A stretch of 64,000 bases of DNA from JANMDU01 sp031418715 (GCA_031418715.1 JANOJL010000060.1:80494-144493), one strand, 5' to 3'. Shown: positions 15,494 to 24,274, numbered from the stretch's first letter. Made by a program: numbers and translations. The notes: generated from the letters alone by a model not told the origin.

Positions 15494-16822
15494 GTGAATA
15501 CCGCTCCTGCCGCTAAACTCTCTGCTCCCACACGCGCCTACCGCGCCAGCCTCTTGCGCTTTGCTTCCGATGGCGCGGCGGTCTTTGATGAAGATGGTTT
15601 GCTGGTGGTGGATGTGAATGGCAAGGTAGCCGCAAGTGGGGCGTTTGCTTCCCTACGCAGCGCTTATTCGCACCTACCTACGCAGCATTTCCCCGGCCGC
15701 ATCATCGCGCCGGGCTTTGTGGATATGCATGTGCATTACCCGCAGATGGACGTGATCGGCTCGCCTGCAGATGGCCTGCTTCCGTGGCTGGCGAATTACA
15801 CTTTTCCAGAAGAAAACCGCTTCTCAGCCGTTGAGTATGCTGCGCAGTGCGCTACGTTTTTTATAGCAGAACTGCTGCGCAACGGGGTGACGACCGCGCT
15901 GACTTTCGCTACCTCGCATGTGGCCTCTGTCAAGGCGATGTTTGAAGCTGCAGATACTGCTGGCCTGCGCATCATCACAGGCAAATGCCTGCAAGACCGC
16001 AACTGCCCCGATGGCGTGCGCGACGAAACTGAACAGTCTCTGATTGACACTGAAAACCTGATTCAGCGCTGGCATGGCAAAGGCTCGCGCGGCCAGCTCG
16101 GCTATGCGATCACGCCGCGCTTCGCGCCCACCTGCTCGGATGCGCAAATGCGCGGAATGGGCGAGCTGGCCGCGAAATATCCCGACGTATGGATTCAATC
16201 GCATGTGAGTGAAAACAGCGATGAGATCGCTTGGGTAAAACAGCTCTATCCGCAAGATGCGAGCTATCTCTGCGTGTATGAGCGATTTGGTTTGCTTCGT
16301 GAAAAGAGCGTGTATGCCCACTGCATTCATTTCAACGATGCTGATCGCGCTTTGATGAAGGAGCTCGGTGCGGCAGCAGCCGTTTGCCCCACCAGCAACT
16401 TATTTCTCGGCAGCGGATATTTTGATTTTGCCAAAGCGCAAGAGCAATCCTTGCCCCACGGCTTGGCCAGCGATGTCGGCGGCGGCACATCTTTTTCTCC
16501 GTTCAAGACCATGCTCGCTGCGCACTACGTCTCTCGCAGCAACGCACAAAGCGGCTGCGTCGCCAAACGCGCCATCACGCTTTCCCCGCACAAGCTCTGG
16601 TGGCTGCACACCGCTGGCGCAGCGCAAGCGATGGGCTTGGCTGGTGTGGTGGGCAATTTGCAGCCTGGTTACGATGCCGATTTCGTCATCCTCAATCCGC
16701 AAGCCACGCCGATTCTGGCGCGGCGCACCGCTCGCGCTCAATCGCTGGATGAATTGCTCTTCGCGATGATCGTGCTTGGCGATGAGCGCGTGGTGGAGCA
16801 AACGGTGCTGGCCAGCGGGTAA
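15494..16822 (+). CDS. guaD: guanine deaminase
   Basis: 442 residues from a GTG at 15494 (MNTAPAAKLSAPTRAYRASL); a TTG at 15479 overlapping the previous gene is the alternative. PGFVDMHVHYPQMDVIGSP carries the metal-binding HxH of the amidohydrolase fold; EENRF, SHVSENSDE, YAHCIHF and ASDVGGGTSFS complete the guanine deaminase set. It converts guanine to xanthine in the cytosol. It overlaps or abuts the BMP gene, so uptake and catabolism of purines are probably cotranscribed. Confidence 0.93.
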   Translation: MNTAPAAKLSAPTRAYRASLLRFASDGAAVFDEDGLLVVDVNGKVAASGAFASLRSAYSHLPTQHFPGRIIAPGFVDMHVHYPQMDVIGSPADGLLPWLANYTFPEENRFSAVEYAAQCATFFIAELLRNGVTTALTFATSHVASVKAMFEAADTAGLRIITGKCLQDRNCPDGVRDETEQSLIDTENLIQRWHGKGSRGQLGYAITPRFAPTCSDAQMRGMGELAAKYPDVWIQSHVSENSDEIAWVKQLYPQDASYLCVYERFGLLREKSVYAHCIHFNDADRALMKELGAAAAVCPTSNLFLGSGYFDFAKAQEQSLPHGLASDVGGGTSFSPFKTMLAAHYVSRSNAQSGCVAKRAITLSPHKLWWLHTAGAAQAMGLAGVVGNLQPGYDADFVILNPQATPILARRTARAQSLDELLFAMIVLGDERVVEQTVLASG

Positions 16823-16831
16823 AATCTGCGC

Positions 16832-17587
16832 ATGTCTCCAGAAGCCCCGCAAGATTTGCCGAATACGCCAAATGTGTCGAATGAGCCAGATTTTGATTTG
16901 ACGGCGCATTTTCTGATAGCCATGCCCGGCATGGAAGACGAGACATTTTCTAAATCAGTGATTTATCTGTGTGAGCACACCGATCGCGGCGCATTAGGCA
17001 TCGTGATCAACAAGCCCACCGAGCTCACCCTACCCAAATTGTTTGCAAAAGTCGATCTGCCGCTGGAACGCATGGATCTGCAAGATACGCTCGTCTTTGG
17101 TGGCGGCCCGCTGCACACGGAGCGCGGCTTTGTTTTGCATGAAAAGCAAGTGGCCATTGCGGTGACTTTTGCTGACATGAAAGACGTGCCGCTCTCCGTG
17201 CCAGATACCGAGCCTGCACCCGTGCGCGAGCTGAGCATAGAGCAGCAGCTTCTAGAAGCGCTGGCCGACGAGGCAGAAAAAGCGCAGCAAGGCACGTTTT
17301 ACGCCTCCTCGCTCACCATTTCCGATGGCATGGAATTGACCACCTCCAAAGACGTGCTCGAAGCGCTGTCCAGCGGCGGCGGGCCGCGAAAAGTGTTCAT
17401 TTCGCTCGGCCACGCAGGCTGGGGACGCGGGCAACTTGAATCTGAATTAGCCGAAAACACTTGGCTGCACGTCAAGGCTAGCGCGGAAGTAATCTTCGAC
17501 ACCCCCGCCGCTGATCGCTACACCAAAGCCTTGGGGCTACTTGGCTTACAAGAATGGATGATCTCTCGCGACGTGGGGCGCGCATGA
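16832..17587 (+). CDS. yqgE: YqgE/AlgH family protein
   Basis: 251 residues. LTAHFLIAMPGMEDETFSKS, VIYLCEHTDRGALGIVINKP and VFGGGPLHTERGFVLH are canonical; GHAGWGRGQLESELAENTWL marks the C-terminal part. The family is usually near 190 residues. The extra length is an N-terminal tail of about 20 residues and an acidic insertion near residues 125-155 (EPAPVRELSIEQQLLEALAD...). Biochemical function is not settled. It overlaps ruvX by four bases (ATGA). Confidence 0.92.
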   Translation: MSPEAPQDLPNTPNVSNEPDFDLTAHFLIAMPGMEDETFSKSVIYLCEHTDRGALGIVINKPTELTLPKLFAKVDLPLERMDLQDTLVFGGGPLHTERGFVLHEKQVAIAVTFADMKDVPLSVPDTEPAPVRELSIEQQLLEALADEAEKAQQGTFYASSLTISDGMELTTSKDVLEALSSGGGPRKVFISLGHAGWGRGQLESELAENTWLHVKASAEVIFDTPAADRYTKALGLLGLQEWMISRDVGRA

Positions 17588-18012
17588 TCGTGGCTGGCCG
17601 CCTCAAGCGATCCGTTCCCGCGCAGCAGCAATCCTTTTTGGCTTTTGATTTTGGCGAAAAACGCACAGGGGTGGCCTCTGGCACGCGGCTCACCGGCACC
17701 GCAACGCCCATGCAAACCATCCATACCGCCGTGATAGATGCTCGCTTTTCTGCTATCGAAAAGATACTGAAAGAATGGCAACCCGATGCATTGATCGTGG
17801 GCATTCCCACGCATCCCGACGGCGCAGCCCATGAGATGACGCAACGCGCCCAGCGCTTCGCTCGCCAGCTTCATGGCCGCTTCCATTTGCCTGTGCATGA
17901 GGTGGATGAGCGCTACAGCAGCGTAGAAGCCGCTTCGCGCGGCGCGAAAGATCTAGACAGCGAAGCCGCTGCCATCCTCTTAGAACAATTTTTCAATGAG
18001 ATCGAAGAATGA
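17584..18012 (+). CDS. ruvX: Holliday junction resolvase-like RuvX (YqgF)
   Basis: 142 residues, RNase H-like fold. FLAFDFGEKRTGVASG carries the first catalytic aspartate (DFGEKRxGVA), LIVGIPTHPDGA follows, and HEVDERYSSVEA gives the conserved D-E-R. The family takes part in processing of the 16S rRNA 5' end and was earlier proposed as a Holliday junction resolvase. The start overlaps yqgE and the stop overlaps pyrR, which places it in a tightly coupled operon. Confidence 0.93.
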   Translation: MIVAGRLKRSVPAQQQSFLAFDFGEKRTGVASGTRLTGTATPMQTIHTAVIDARFSAIEKILKEWQPDALIVGIPTHPDGAAHEMTQRAQRFARQLHGRFHLPVHEVDERYSSVEAASRGAKDLDSEAAAILLEQFFNEIEE

Positions 18013-18506
18013 GTGCTCTTTTACTTGATGCGCCGACGCTCTACCAAGAGCTGCTCCAAGGTGTGAAGAATTTGCGTGACGCGGATACACAATTGCTCGG
18101 CATTTACTCCGGCGGCGCGTGGCTCGCGGAGAGTTTGCAGCGCGATTTGGCCCGGCCCGGCAAAGTGGGGGTGATTTCATCGGCCATGCACCGCGATGAT
18201 TTTTCCAAGCGCGGTTTGGCGCACAGCGTGCAAACGCAGATCCCGTTTGATGTGAACGGGCAAGATATTTTGCTGATTGACGATGTGCTCTACACCGGGC
18301 GCACGATTCGCGCTGTGCTCAACGAGCTGTTTGACTATGGCCGCCCTGCGCGTGTGCGCTTGGCTGTGCTTGTGGATCGGGGTGGGCGGCATTTGCCGGT
18401 GCAGGCGGATTTTGCAGCCGCACGTGTGAGCCTGCCAGCTGCGCAATCGCTCACGCTGGCTCGCAATGACTCAGGTATTTTCAGCTTCAAAGTGGAGAAC
18501 GCATAA
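18009..18506 (+). CDS. pyrR: PyrR-like uracil phosphoribosyltransferase/regulator
   Basis: 165 residues. The PRPP-binding motif ILLIDDVLYTGRTIRAVLNE lies near residues 89-108. GIYSGGAWLAESL and the RDDF segment fit the PyrR family, which regulates pyr genes or acts as uracil phosphoribosyltransferase. In Gram-positive bacteria PyrR binds mRNA; whether this proteobacterial version does so is unknown, and no attenuator hairpin is seen before pyrB. It overlaps the ruvX stop by four bases. Confidence 0.88.
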   Translation: MSALLLDAPTLYQELLQGVKNLRDADTQLLGIYSGGAWLAESLQRDLARPGKVGVISSAMHRDDFSKRGLAHSVQTQIPFDVNGQDILLIDDVLYTGRTIRAVLNELFDYGRPARVRLAVLVDRGGRHLPVQADFAAARVSLPAAQSLTLARNDSGIFSFKVENA

Positions 18507-18530
18507 ATGAAGTCCAAGGAGTTTGCATAA
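18507..18530 (+). other. seven-codon minicistron between pyrR and pyrB
   Basis: Immediately after the pyrR stop TAA comes ATG, then codons for MKSKEFA and TAA, and directly after that the pyrB ATG. The AAGGAG inside it is the pyrB ribosome site (9-base spacing). The motif GCATAAATG occurs at both ends. It may only be a relic of a small duplication, or a translational coupling device. Confidence 0.45.
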
Positions 18531-19493
18531 ATGCTCTACAAGCGCAATCCCCAACTCAACAAGCATGGCGAGCTGATTCACCTGCTTTCCACCGAAGGCT
18601 TGCCTAAGGCTATCCTCACGCAGATCTTGGATACTGCTGCCAGCTTCGTCAGCGTGAGCGACCGCGAGGTAAAAAAAGTGCCCCTGCTGCGCGGCAAAAG
18701 TGTGTTCAATCTCTTTTTCGAAAACTCCACCCGCACGCGCATCACCTTTGAAATTGCAGCCACGCGCCTCTCGGCTGATGTGATCAACCTTGATATCGCC
18801 AAATCATCGGCCAGCAAAGGCGAATCCTTACTCGACACGATTGCCAATTTGTCGGCAATGGCGGCAGATATTTTTGTGGTGCGTCACGGTGAATCAGGGG
18901 CACCCTATCTGATCAGCCAGCATGTTGCACCGCATGTGCATGTGATCAATGCAGGCGATGGCCGCCATGCGCATCCCACACAAGGTTTGCTGGATATGTA
19001 CACGATTCGCCATTTCAAAGGCGATTTCTCGAATCTCACGGTGGCTATCGTGGGCGATGTGTTGCATTCGCGTGTAGCTCGCTCCGATATTCATGCGCTC
19101 ACCACATTGGGCTGCGCCGAGGTTCGTGTTGTCGGGCCGCGCACCTTGATTCCTAGCGACTTGCGCGAGATGGGCGTGCGCGTCTGTCATTCGCTGGAAG
19201 AAGGCATCAAAGGGGCAGATGTGATCATCATGCTCCGCCTGCAAAACGAGCGCATGAGCGGTGCGCTATTGCCCTCAAGCCAAGAATTTTTCAAGAGCTT
19301 TGGCCTCACGCCTGAGAAGCTGCAATTGGCCAAACCTGATGCGATCGTGATGCATCCGGGGCCGATCAATCGTGGTGTGGAGATTGACTCTGCTGTGGTT
19401 GATGGCAAACAAAGCGTGATCTTGCCGCAGGTGACTTTTGGCATCGCGGTGCGCATGGCGGTGATGAGCATTGTGGCGGGGAATGAGGCATGA
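18531..19493 (+). CDS. pyrB: aspartate carbamoyltransferase catalytic subunit
   Basis: 320 residues. It condenses carbamoyl phosphate and aspartate, the first committed step of pyrimidine synthesis. FFENSTRTRITFEIAATRLS is the carbamoyl-phosphate loop, followed by SSASKGESLLDT, HAHPTQGLLDMYTI and MHPGPINRGVEID. Length is normal for the class that forms a dodecamer with a dihydroorotase-like partner. That partner follows with a four-base overlap. No pyrI is present. Confidence 0.97.
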   Translation: MLYKRNPQLNKHGELIHLLSTEGLPKAILTQILDTAASFVSVSDREVKKVPLLRGKSVFNLFFENSTRTRITFEIAATRLSADVINLDIAKSSASKGESLLDTIANLSAMAADIFVVRHGESGAPYLISQHVAPHVHVINAGDGRHAHPTQGLLDMYTIRHFKGDFSNLTVAIVGDVLHSRVARSDIHALTTLGCAEVRVVGPRTLIPSDLREMGVRVCHSLEEGIKGADVIIMLRLQNERMSGALLPSSQEFFKSFGLTPEKLQLAKPDAIVMHPGPINRGVEIDSAVVDGKQSVILPQVTFGIAVRMAVMSIVAGNEA

Positions 19494-20797
19494 AGATACT
19501 GATCAAAGGCGGCAGAATCATTGATCCAGCATCCCGATTGGATGCAGTGGGCGATGTGGCGATTGCAGCGGGGCGGATTGTGGGAATTCAGAATATCCCT
19601 GCGGATTTCACGCCCAGCAAGACAGTGGATGCCAGCGGACTGATCGTCGCGCCTGGTTTGGTGGATTTGTGTGCCCGCCTGCGTGAGCCGGGCTATGAGC
19701 ATGAAGGCATGCTGGAATCTGAGTTGGCAGCAGCTGTCGCAGGCGGCATCACTTCGTTGGTTTGTCCGCCCGATACCGACCCTGTGCTTGATGAGCCCGG
19801 CCTCGTAGAAATGCTGAAATACCGCGCCGAGAAACTGCATCAATCCCGCATGTTCCCGCTCGGTGCGCTGACCAAAGCTTTGCAAGGTGAATCGCTCACT
19901 GAAATGGCTGAGCTCACGGAGAGTGGTTGCGTGGGTTTTGGCCAAGCAGAAATTCCGCTGGCCAACACGCAAGTGATGCAACGCGCGATGCAATATGCCG
20001 CCACGTTTGGCTACACCGTTTGGCTGCGTCCACAAGAATTGCATTTGGGCAAAGGCGTGGCTGCCAGCGGCGCATTGGCAACAAGGCTGGGTTTATCTGG
20101 CGTGCCAGTCGCAGCTGAGACGATTGCGCTGCACACGATTTTTGAGCTGACCCGCTCCACAGGCGCACGCATTCATCTCTGCCGCATCAGCAGCGCGGCA
20201 GGCGTGGCTTTGCTGCGAGCGGCTAAGGCGGAAGGCTTGAATATCACCGCCGATGTGAGTATCAACTCTTTGCATTTGACCGACAACGATATCGGTTATT
20301 TCGACAGCCGTGCACGCCTGAACCCACCGCTGCGCCAGCAACGCGACCGCGACGCGCTGCAAGCAGGCTTGCTCGACGGCACGATTGATGCGCTGGTGAG
20401 CGATCACAACCCAGTTGAAGCGGATGCCAAAAATCTGCCCTTCGGCGAAGCTGAAGCAGGCGCTACTGGTTTGGAATTGCTTCTGAGCCTTGCGCTCAAA
20501 TGGGGGCAGCAACATTCTTTGAGCATGAGCGACACCCTCTCGCGCATTACGCTTGCTCCCTCTCGCGTGCTGGAAAGCAGCTTGGGCACATTGGCTTCAA
20601 GCGTGGGCCGCTTGAATGTGGGCGGCGCGGCGGATCTTTGCATCTTTGATCCTACGCAAGAATGGAGCGTGAGCAACGAGGCGCTGCGCAGCCAAGGCAA
20701 GCACACGCCGTTTGCCCACGACATGGGAGGCTGCATGATGCCAGGTCGCGTGAAATACACGCTGGTCAATGGACAACTGGCTTTTGAGCGCCACTGA
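19490..20797 (+). CDS. pyrC: dihydroorotase-like PyrC homologue, probably non-catalytic
   Basis: 435 residues of the amidohydrolase/DHOase fold. The metal-binding segment, normally D-x-H-x-H-L-R-E-P-G, reads DLCARLREPG, so both histidines are replaced (Cys and Arg). The mid-protein His pair, usually T-P-H-H-L-x-L-T, reads SINSLHLTDND. SDHNPV near the end is kept. Such inactive homologues (sometimes named pyrC-prime or pyrX) are known in proteobacteria as structural partners that PyrB needs. An active dihydroorotase must then lie elsewhere. It overlaps the pyrB stop by four bases. Confidence 0.88.
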   Translation: MKILIKGGRIIDPASRLDAVGDVAIAAGRIVGIQNIPADFTPSKTVDASGLIVAPGLVDLCARLREPGYEHEGMLESELAAAVAGGITSLVCPPDTDPVLDEPGLVEMLKYRAEKLHQSRMFPLGALTKALQGESLTEMAELTESGCVGFGQAEIPLANTQVMQRAMQYAATFGYTVWLRPQELHLGKGVAASGALATRLGLSGVPVAAETIALHTIFELTRSTGARIHLCRISSAAGVALLRAAKAEGLNITADVSINSLHLTDNDIGYFDSRARLNPPLRQQRDRDALQAGLLDGTIDALVSDHNPVEADAKNLPFGEAEAGATGLELLLSLALKWGQQHSLSMSDTLSRITLAPSRVLESSLGTLASSVGRLNVGGAADLCIFDPTQEWSVSNEALRSQGKHTPFAHDMGGCMMPGRVKYTLVNGQLAFERH

Positions 20798-20818
20798 AAA
20801 CTTGTAGAAAAAAATACA

Positions 20819-21685
20819 ATGGAAAACACCACCAACCTCACTGAGCAACGCCTCGCCGATGCTTGGGGCATCTTGCAATCGCACTCCCAGCACATTGACA
20901 GCTTGAAGCCCGATGCCAATCGTTTGGCTTTTGCAGATCCCGAATTCTTGCTGCGCCGAGAAATGCGCGGCATGCGTATTCAAATGGAGATGCTCAAGCC
21001 TGAGCTCGGGCAAAGTGAAGCGGGGATTGACAACACCATCGTCGTCTTCGGTGGTGCACGTTTTTGTAGCCCAGAAGAGGCACAAGAAGCACTCACTACT
21101 GCGCAAGCCAGTGGCGATGCCAAAGAGGTCGCCGCTGCCCAGCGCCTCGTGCGCAACGCGCCTTACTACACGCAAGCCCGCGAGTTCGGTAAACTCGTCT
21201 CGCAATACAGCCAAAACTGCCATGAGAAAGAGAAAATCTTCATTTGCACCGGCGGCGGCCCTGGCGTGATGGAAGCGGCCAATCGCGGCGCTGCGGATGT
21301 GGGCGCGCCTTCGGTGGGCCTGTCAATTGCTTTGCCTCGCGAAGAAAAACCCAACCGCTTTGTGCCGCCCGAACTGAGCTTCAAATTCCATTACTTCGCC
21401 ATCCGAAAAATGCATTTCATGATGCGCGCCAAAGCCTTGGTGGCCTTCCCCGGCGGCTTTGGAACGCTCGATGAGCTGTTTGAAGTGCTCTGCCTCGTGC
21501 AAACACGCAAAGCCAAACCCGTGCCGATTTTTCTCTACGGTTCGGCCTATTGGAAAAAAGTGATCAACTTTGAAGCGCTCGCGGATGAAGGCGCGATCTC
21601 GCACGAAGATTTGAAGCTCTTCACGTATGTGGACGATGCGCAAACAGCGTGGGCTGAGATCAAGCGGTTTTACGACTTGCAGTGA
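20819..21685 (+). CDS. LOG-family nucleotide phosphoribohydrolase-like protein
   Basis: 288 residues. FICTGGGPGVMEAANRGA (about 140-157) and VAFPGGFGTLDELFEVL (about 206-222) are the two LOG signatures (GGGxGxME and PGGxGTxxE). Members cleave nucleoside 5'-monophosphates to base and ribose 5-phosphate. This is the longer subtype with about 120 extra N-terminal residues of mostly helical character. It follows the dihydroorotase homologue by 21 bases and may be read from the same transcript. Its natural substrate is not known. Confidence 0.88.
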   Translation: MENTTNLTEQRLADAWGILQSHSQHIDSLKPDANRLAFADPEFLLRREMRGMRIQMEMLKPELGQSEAGIDNTIVVFGGARFCSPEEAQEALTTAQASGDAKEVAAAQRLVRNAPYYTQAREFGKLVSQYSQNCHEKEKIFICTGGGPGVMEAANRGAADVGAPSVGLSIALPREEKPNRFVPPELSFKFHYFAIRKMHFMMRAKALVAFPGGFGTLDELFEVLCLVQTRKAKPVPIFLYGSAYWKKVINFEALADEGAISHEDLKLFTYVDDAQTAWAEIKRFYDLQ

Positions 21686-21726
21686 GCCGCTAAGCCGCGA
21701 TCATTCAGCTGATGCTCAAGCGTTGA

Positions 21727-22347
21727 TCAACTCAAATCGCCTGTCGCCGTCTTCGCATACGACAGGCCGTGGGGCATCTCACCGACGCCCATGTTGAGCA
21801 GCTCCCACAGCTCTGAGGCCTCTTCTGGCGTTGCGCACTCAAACCTCACTGGGATGCCCTCTATGCTTTCTGTGTAACTCAGGCCTCGCTGAAGAAACAA
21901 CTCAACGAAGCTGTCACTTACTATCGAACTGGCAATCGCTTTAACGGGTAGATTCTCTTCTTGCTTGCTCATGCCCAAGTTCTTGTTGCGCCGATTGCCG
22001 CGCACCTTCAGGATGTCGCCCTGATAGTTGATCTGCCCGAGGCCGTTGAAACCCAATGCGCCCGGCTTCATCGGCCCGCCGCCAAATCGCACACTGAACT
22101 GCGGCCACATGCCCGACGATGGCGCGCCCAACATGCTTTCTTGTTGTGATTCTGGGCCTGTTTGAGCGGGCTTGAGTGTTTCGTCACGATCTTGCAGCAG
22201 CTCTGCCACCGTCATGTCTAGCCCATCATGGCGGAAAACGATTTGATCGTCAGTCACGATGTCTTTGACCCGCATGCCCACGATCATGCGTCGTTCATAA
22301 GGGCCTAGAGATTTTCCATTCACGAACAAGCTGTATTTGTAGCCCAC
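21727..22347 (-). CDS. uncharacterised protein with N-terminal GYF-like segment
   Basis: 206 residues from a GTG at 22347; no nearby ATG offers a better start. I do not recognise the family firmly. The N-terminus (YSLFVNGKSLGPYERRMIVG, then DDQIVFRHDGLDMTVAELL) resembles small GYF_2-type domains that end in a threshold motif. The middle (about residues 65-110) is Gly/Pro/Met-rich and probably disordered. The C-terminal half is a compact alpha/beta stretch. No signal peptide or membrane segment is seen. It converges on the LOG gene. Confidence 0.6.
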   Translation of the reverse strand: MGYKYSLFVNGKSLGPYERRMIVGMRVKDIVTDDQIVFRHDGLDMTVAELLQDRDETLKPAQTGPESQQESMLGAPSSGMWPQFSVRFGGGPMKPGALGFNGLGQINYQGDILKVRGNRRNKNLGMSKQEENLPVKAIASSIVSDSFVELFLQRGLSYTESIEGIPVRFECATPEEASELWELLNMGVGEMPHGLSYAKTATGDLS

Positions 22348-22472
22348 AGTTTGATACCTTGTAATATTTTTATTTATAGGGAATTCGTCAGATGATAGCC
22401 ATTTCTGATGTCAGCCATGCTTCTTGCACAATAAATTTTTACGGAACCCTGAGTGGTTTCAGAAGCGGAAAT

Positions 22473-22498
22473 AAAAAAGGCTTCCGAAGAAGCCTTTG
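22473..22498 (-). terminator. rho-independent terminator of efp
   Basis: On the minus strand GGCTTC-TTC-GGAAGCC forms the stem, followed by TTTTTTATTT. It lies 22 bases after the efp stop. Confidence 0.85.
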
Positions 22499-22519
22499 TG
22501 CATACGAAAGTTTTAACGA

Positions 22520-23074
22520 TCAAACGCGCTTGCGGTATTCACCAGTGCGCGTATCGATCTCCACCTTGTCGCCTTGCGCCACGAAAATCGGCACGCCAAG
22601 ATCAAAGCCGGTGGCGATTTTTGCAGGCTTCAAAACCTTGCCGGAAGTGTCGCCTTTAACAGCAGGCTCGGTCCAGGTGATTTCGCGCTCAACGCTGGTG
22701 GGCAACTCCACCGAGATGGCTTTTCCGTCATAGAACACGACTTCCGCTGTCATGCCTTCTTCGAGGTAGCTAAGCGCATCGCCCATGTTCTCGGATTCGA
22801 CTTCGTATTGGTTGTATTCGCTGTCCATCCAGACGTACATGGGGTCAGCGAAATAGGAGTAGGTGCAATCTTTTTTGTCCAGGATGATCTGCTCAATCTT
22901 GTCATCGGCCTTGAACACGACTTCAGTGCCAAAGTTGGCAATCAGGCTTTTGATTTTCATGCGCACGGTCGCGGAGTTGCGGCCACCACGGCTGTATTCG
23001 GTTTTGAGAATGACCATCGGGTCTTTGCCGTGCATGATCACGTTGCCTGCGCGCATTTCTTGTGCGATTTTCAT
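22520..23074 (-). CDS. efp: elongation factor P (Arg32 type)
   Basis: 184 residues. It relieves ribosome stalling at polyproline. The loop reads EYSRGGRNSA with Arg at residue 32 in place of the lysine used by the EpmA system. This is the form modified with rhamnose by EarP, whose gene is the next one upstream. Domains II and III are complete (YVWMDSEYNQYEVESENMG, ATGFDLGVPIFVAQGDKVEI). A terminator follows directly. Confidence 0.97.
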   Translation of the reverse strand: MKIAQEMRAGNVIMHGKDPMVILKTEYSRGGRNSATVRMKIKSLIANFGTEVVFKADDKIEQIILDKKDCTYSYFADPMYVWMDSEYNQYEVESENMGDALSYLEEGMTAEVVFYDGKAISVELPTSVEREITWTEPAVKGDTSGKVLKPAKIATGFDLGVPIFVAQGDKVEIDTRTGEYRKRV

Positions 23075-23179
23075 GGAGTCTGCTTTCTTTGTAGGGGGCT
23101 GCGCTTTTCAGCACTTCAATCGGGCTGCGAATTCTCGCAAAGCCTATGATTTTAACCTGATTTGCCTTGATTTTGACTG

Positions 23180-24274
23180 CTAGCGAATCGCCAGATTTCT
23201 CTTTTCCTCAACAAAATCAAGCAGTTGCGTGACCAGATCGGATTGCGCGAGTAACCGCGCTCTGGCTGTTTTCACGCAAGCTGACCAAGCTGGTAAATCC
23301 ATTGCTGGCAATTGAGCTTGGCTCAGGCCATTCCAAACCAGATGGAATTCGCGCAAATCTGGCGGCGCTTCGAGCCAATCCAAAAAGGCTTCTAGTTTGG
23401 CGGCATGTGCGCCATCGTCTTGCAGATAAATCTGCCAAACGAAGGCTTGGCCTGCCCAAATGGCCCGTACCAACGAATCTTCACCTCTAACGAAATTCAA
23501 ATCACAACTTTTGAGTAATGCGTCATAGTGTGGTTGTGGCAACAGTGATTGCTCCTGAATAAATAGCATACTACGCAGATTCCATAACGGGGAAAGGCCA
23601 TTTTTTCTTAAAACTCCAGCCTTCACAGCAGCCTGCGCACGACCTTGCATCACGATCAACTGCGATGGCTTTTGCCCACACGCCAGTTGCCCCAAGAGCT
23701 GCGCCAGCGCAGACGGCTCGTAGCAAAAGAGGCTGATCCGGCGCTCAGCACTTGCTGCTGTCATGGCTTGGGTTTGAACATCGGCTTCACGAATCAAACC
23801 ACCCGTACCCGCCCTAAAGCCAGGGTAGTAAAACCATTTTTCCATGCCTTGCGCAGACCCGCTCATGACGGGCGAACGCAGGCCATGAGTACGCTCTGCA
23901 TACGGCTCAGCGCTCAGGTATTCCAGATTGATCCAAACTGGCTTTTTAAAGCCAGTTTGGCTTTTACCCGTTATATTATCTGCACAGTTTGCTATTGATT
24001 TAATAGCAATCCAAGAAGGATCAATCTCACATCCAAAAGCCTCAATCACCACATCACCCGGCCGCTCATCCTGCGGCATGGGTGCATCAGGCTGCCAAAC
24101 CATCACCTGCACACCCGCACAGCCCTTGGGTGCCATCCAAGCAAGCGCAGATGCATCGTCCACCCACAGCCGCACGCTCTGCTCACGAGCAGCCAGCCCA
24201 CATGCAAGCCGCCAACATACGCCGATATCGCCAAAATTGTCGATCACTCGGCAGAAAATGTCCCACTGCTTCAT
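23180..24274 (-). CDS. earP: EF-P arginine rhamnosyltransferase EarP
   Basis: 364 residues. It transfers rhamnose from dTDP-rhamnose to Arg32 of EF-P. WDIFCRVIDNFGDIGVCWRL is the hallmark N-terminus with the catalytic Asp, and RGEDSLVRAIWAGQAFVWQI is the nucleotide-sugar binding segment. Between residues about 89 and 111 the coding sequence contains a copy of the dispersed repeat (read IAIKSIANCADNITGKSQ...), just before VWINLEYLSAE. This would lengthen a loop relative to other EarP proteins. It is upstream of efp in the same direction. Confidence 0.95.
   Translation of the reverse strand: MKQWDIFCRVIDNFGDIGVCWRLACGLAAREQSVRLWVDDASALAWMAPKGCAGVQVMVWQPDAPMPQDERPGDVVIEAFGCEIDPSWIAIKSIANCADNITGKSQTGFKKPVWINLEYLSAEPYAERTHGLRSPVMSGSAQGMEKWFYYPGFRAGTGGLIREADVQTQAMTAASAERRISLFCYEPSALAQLLGQLACGQKPSQLIVMQGRAQAAVKAGVLRKNGLSPLWNLRSMLFIQEQSLLPQPHYDALLKSCDLNFVRGEDSLVRAIWAGQAFVWQIYLQDDGAHAAKLEAFLDWLEAPPDLREFHLVWNGLSQAQLPAMDLPAWSACVKTARARLLAQSDLVTQLLDFVEEKRNLAIR
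23941..24008 (+). repeat. dispersed repeat, copy inside earP
   Basis: CCCGTTATATTATCTGCACA, then TTTGCTATTGATTTAATAGC, with an extra CTGGC...GCCAG hairpin at 23939-23956. The earP coding strand reads it in reverse orientation with no stop codon. Confidence 0.85.

Noticed and set aside
17720..17775. Possible repeat copy inside ruvX (peptide AVIDARFSAIEKI)
   Set aside because: The residues ARFxxI...L..EWQPDAL are native to RuvX proteins, so the likeness to the repeat peptide is probably chance.
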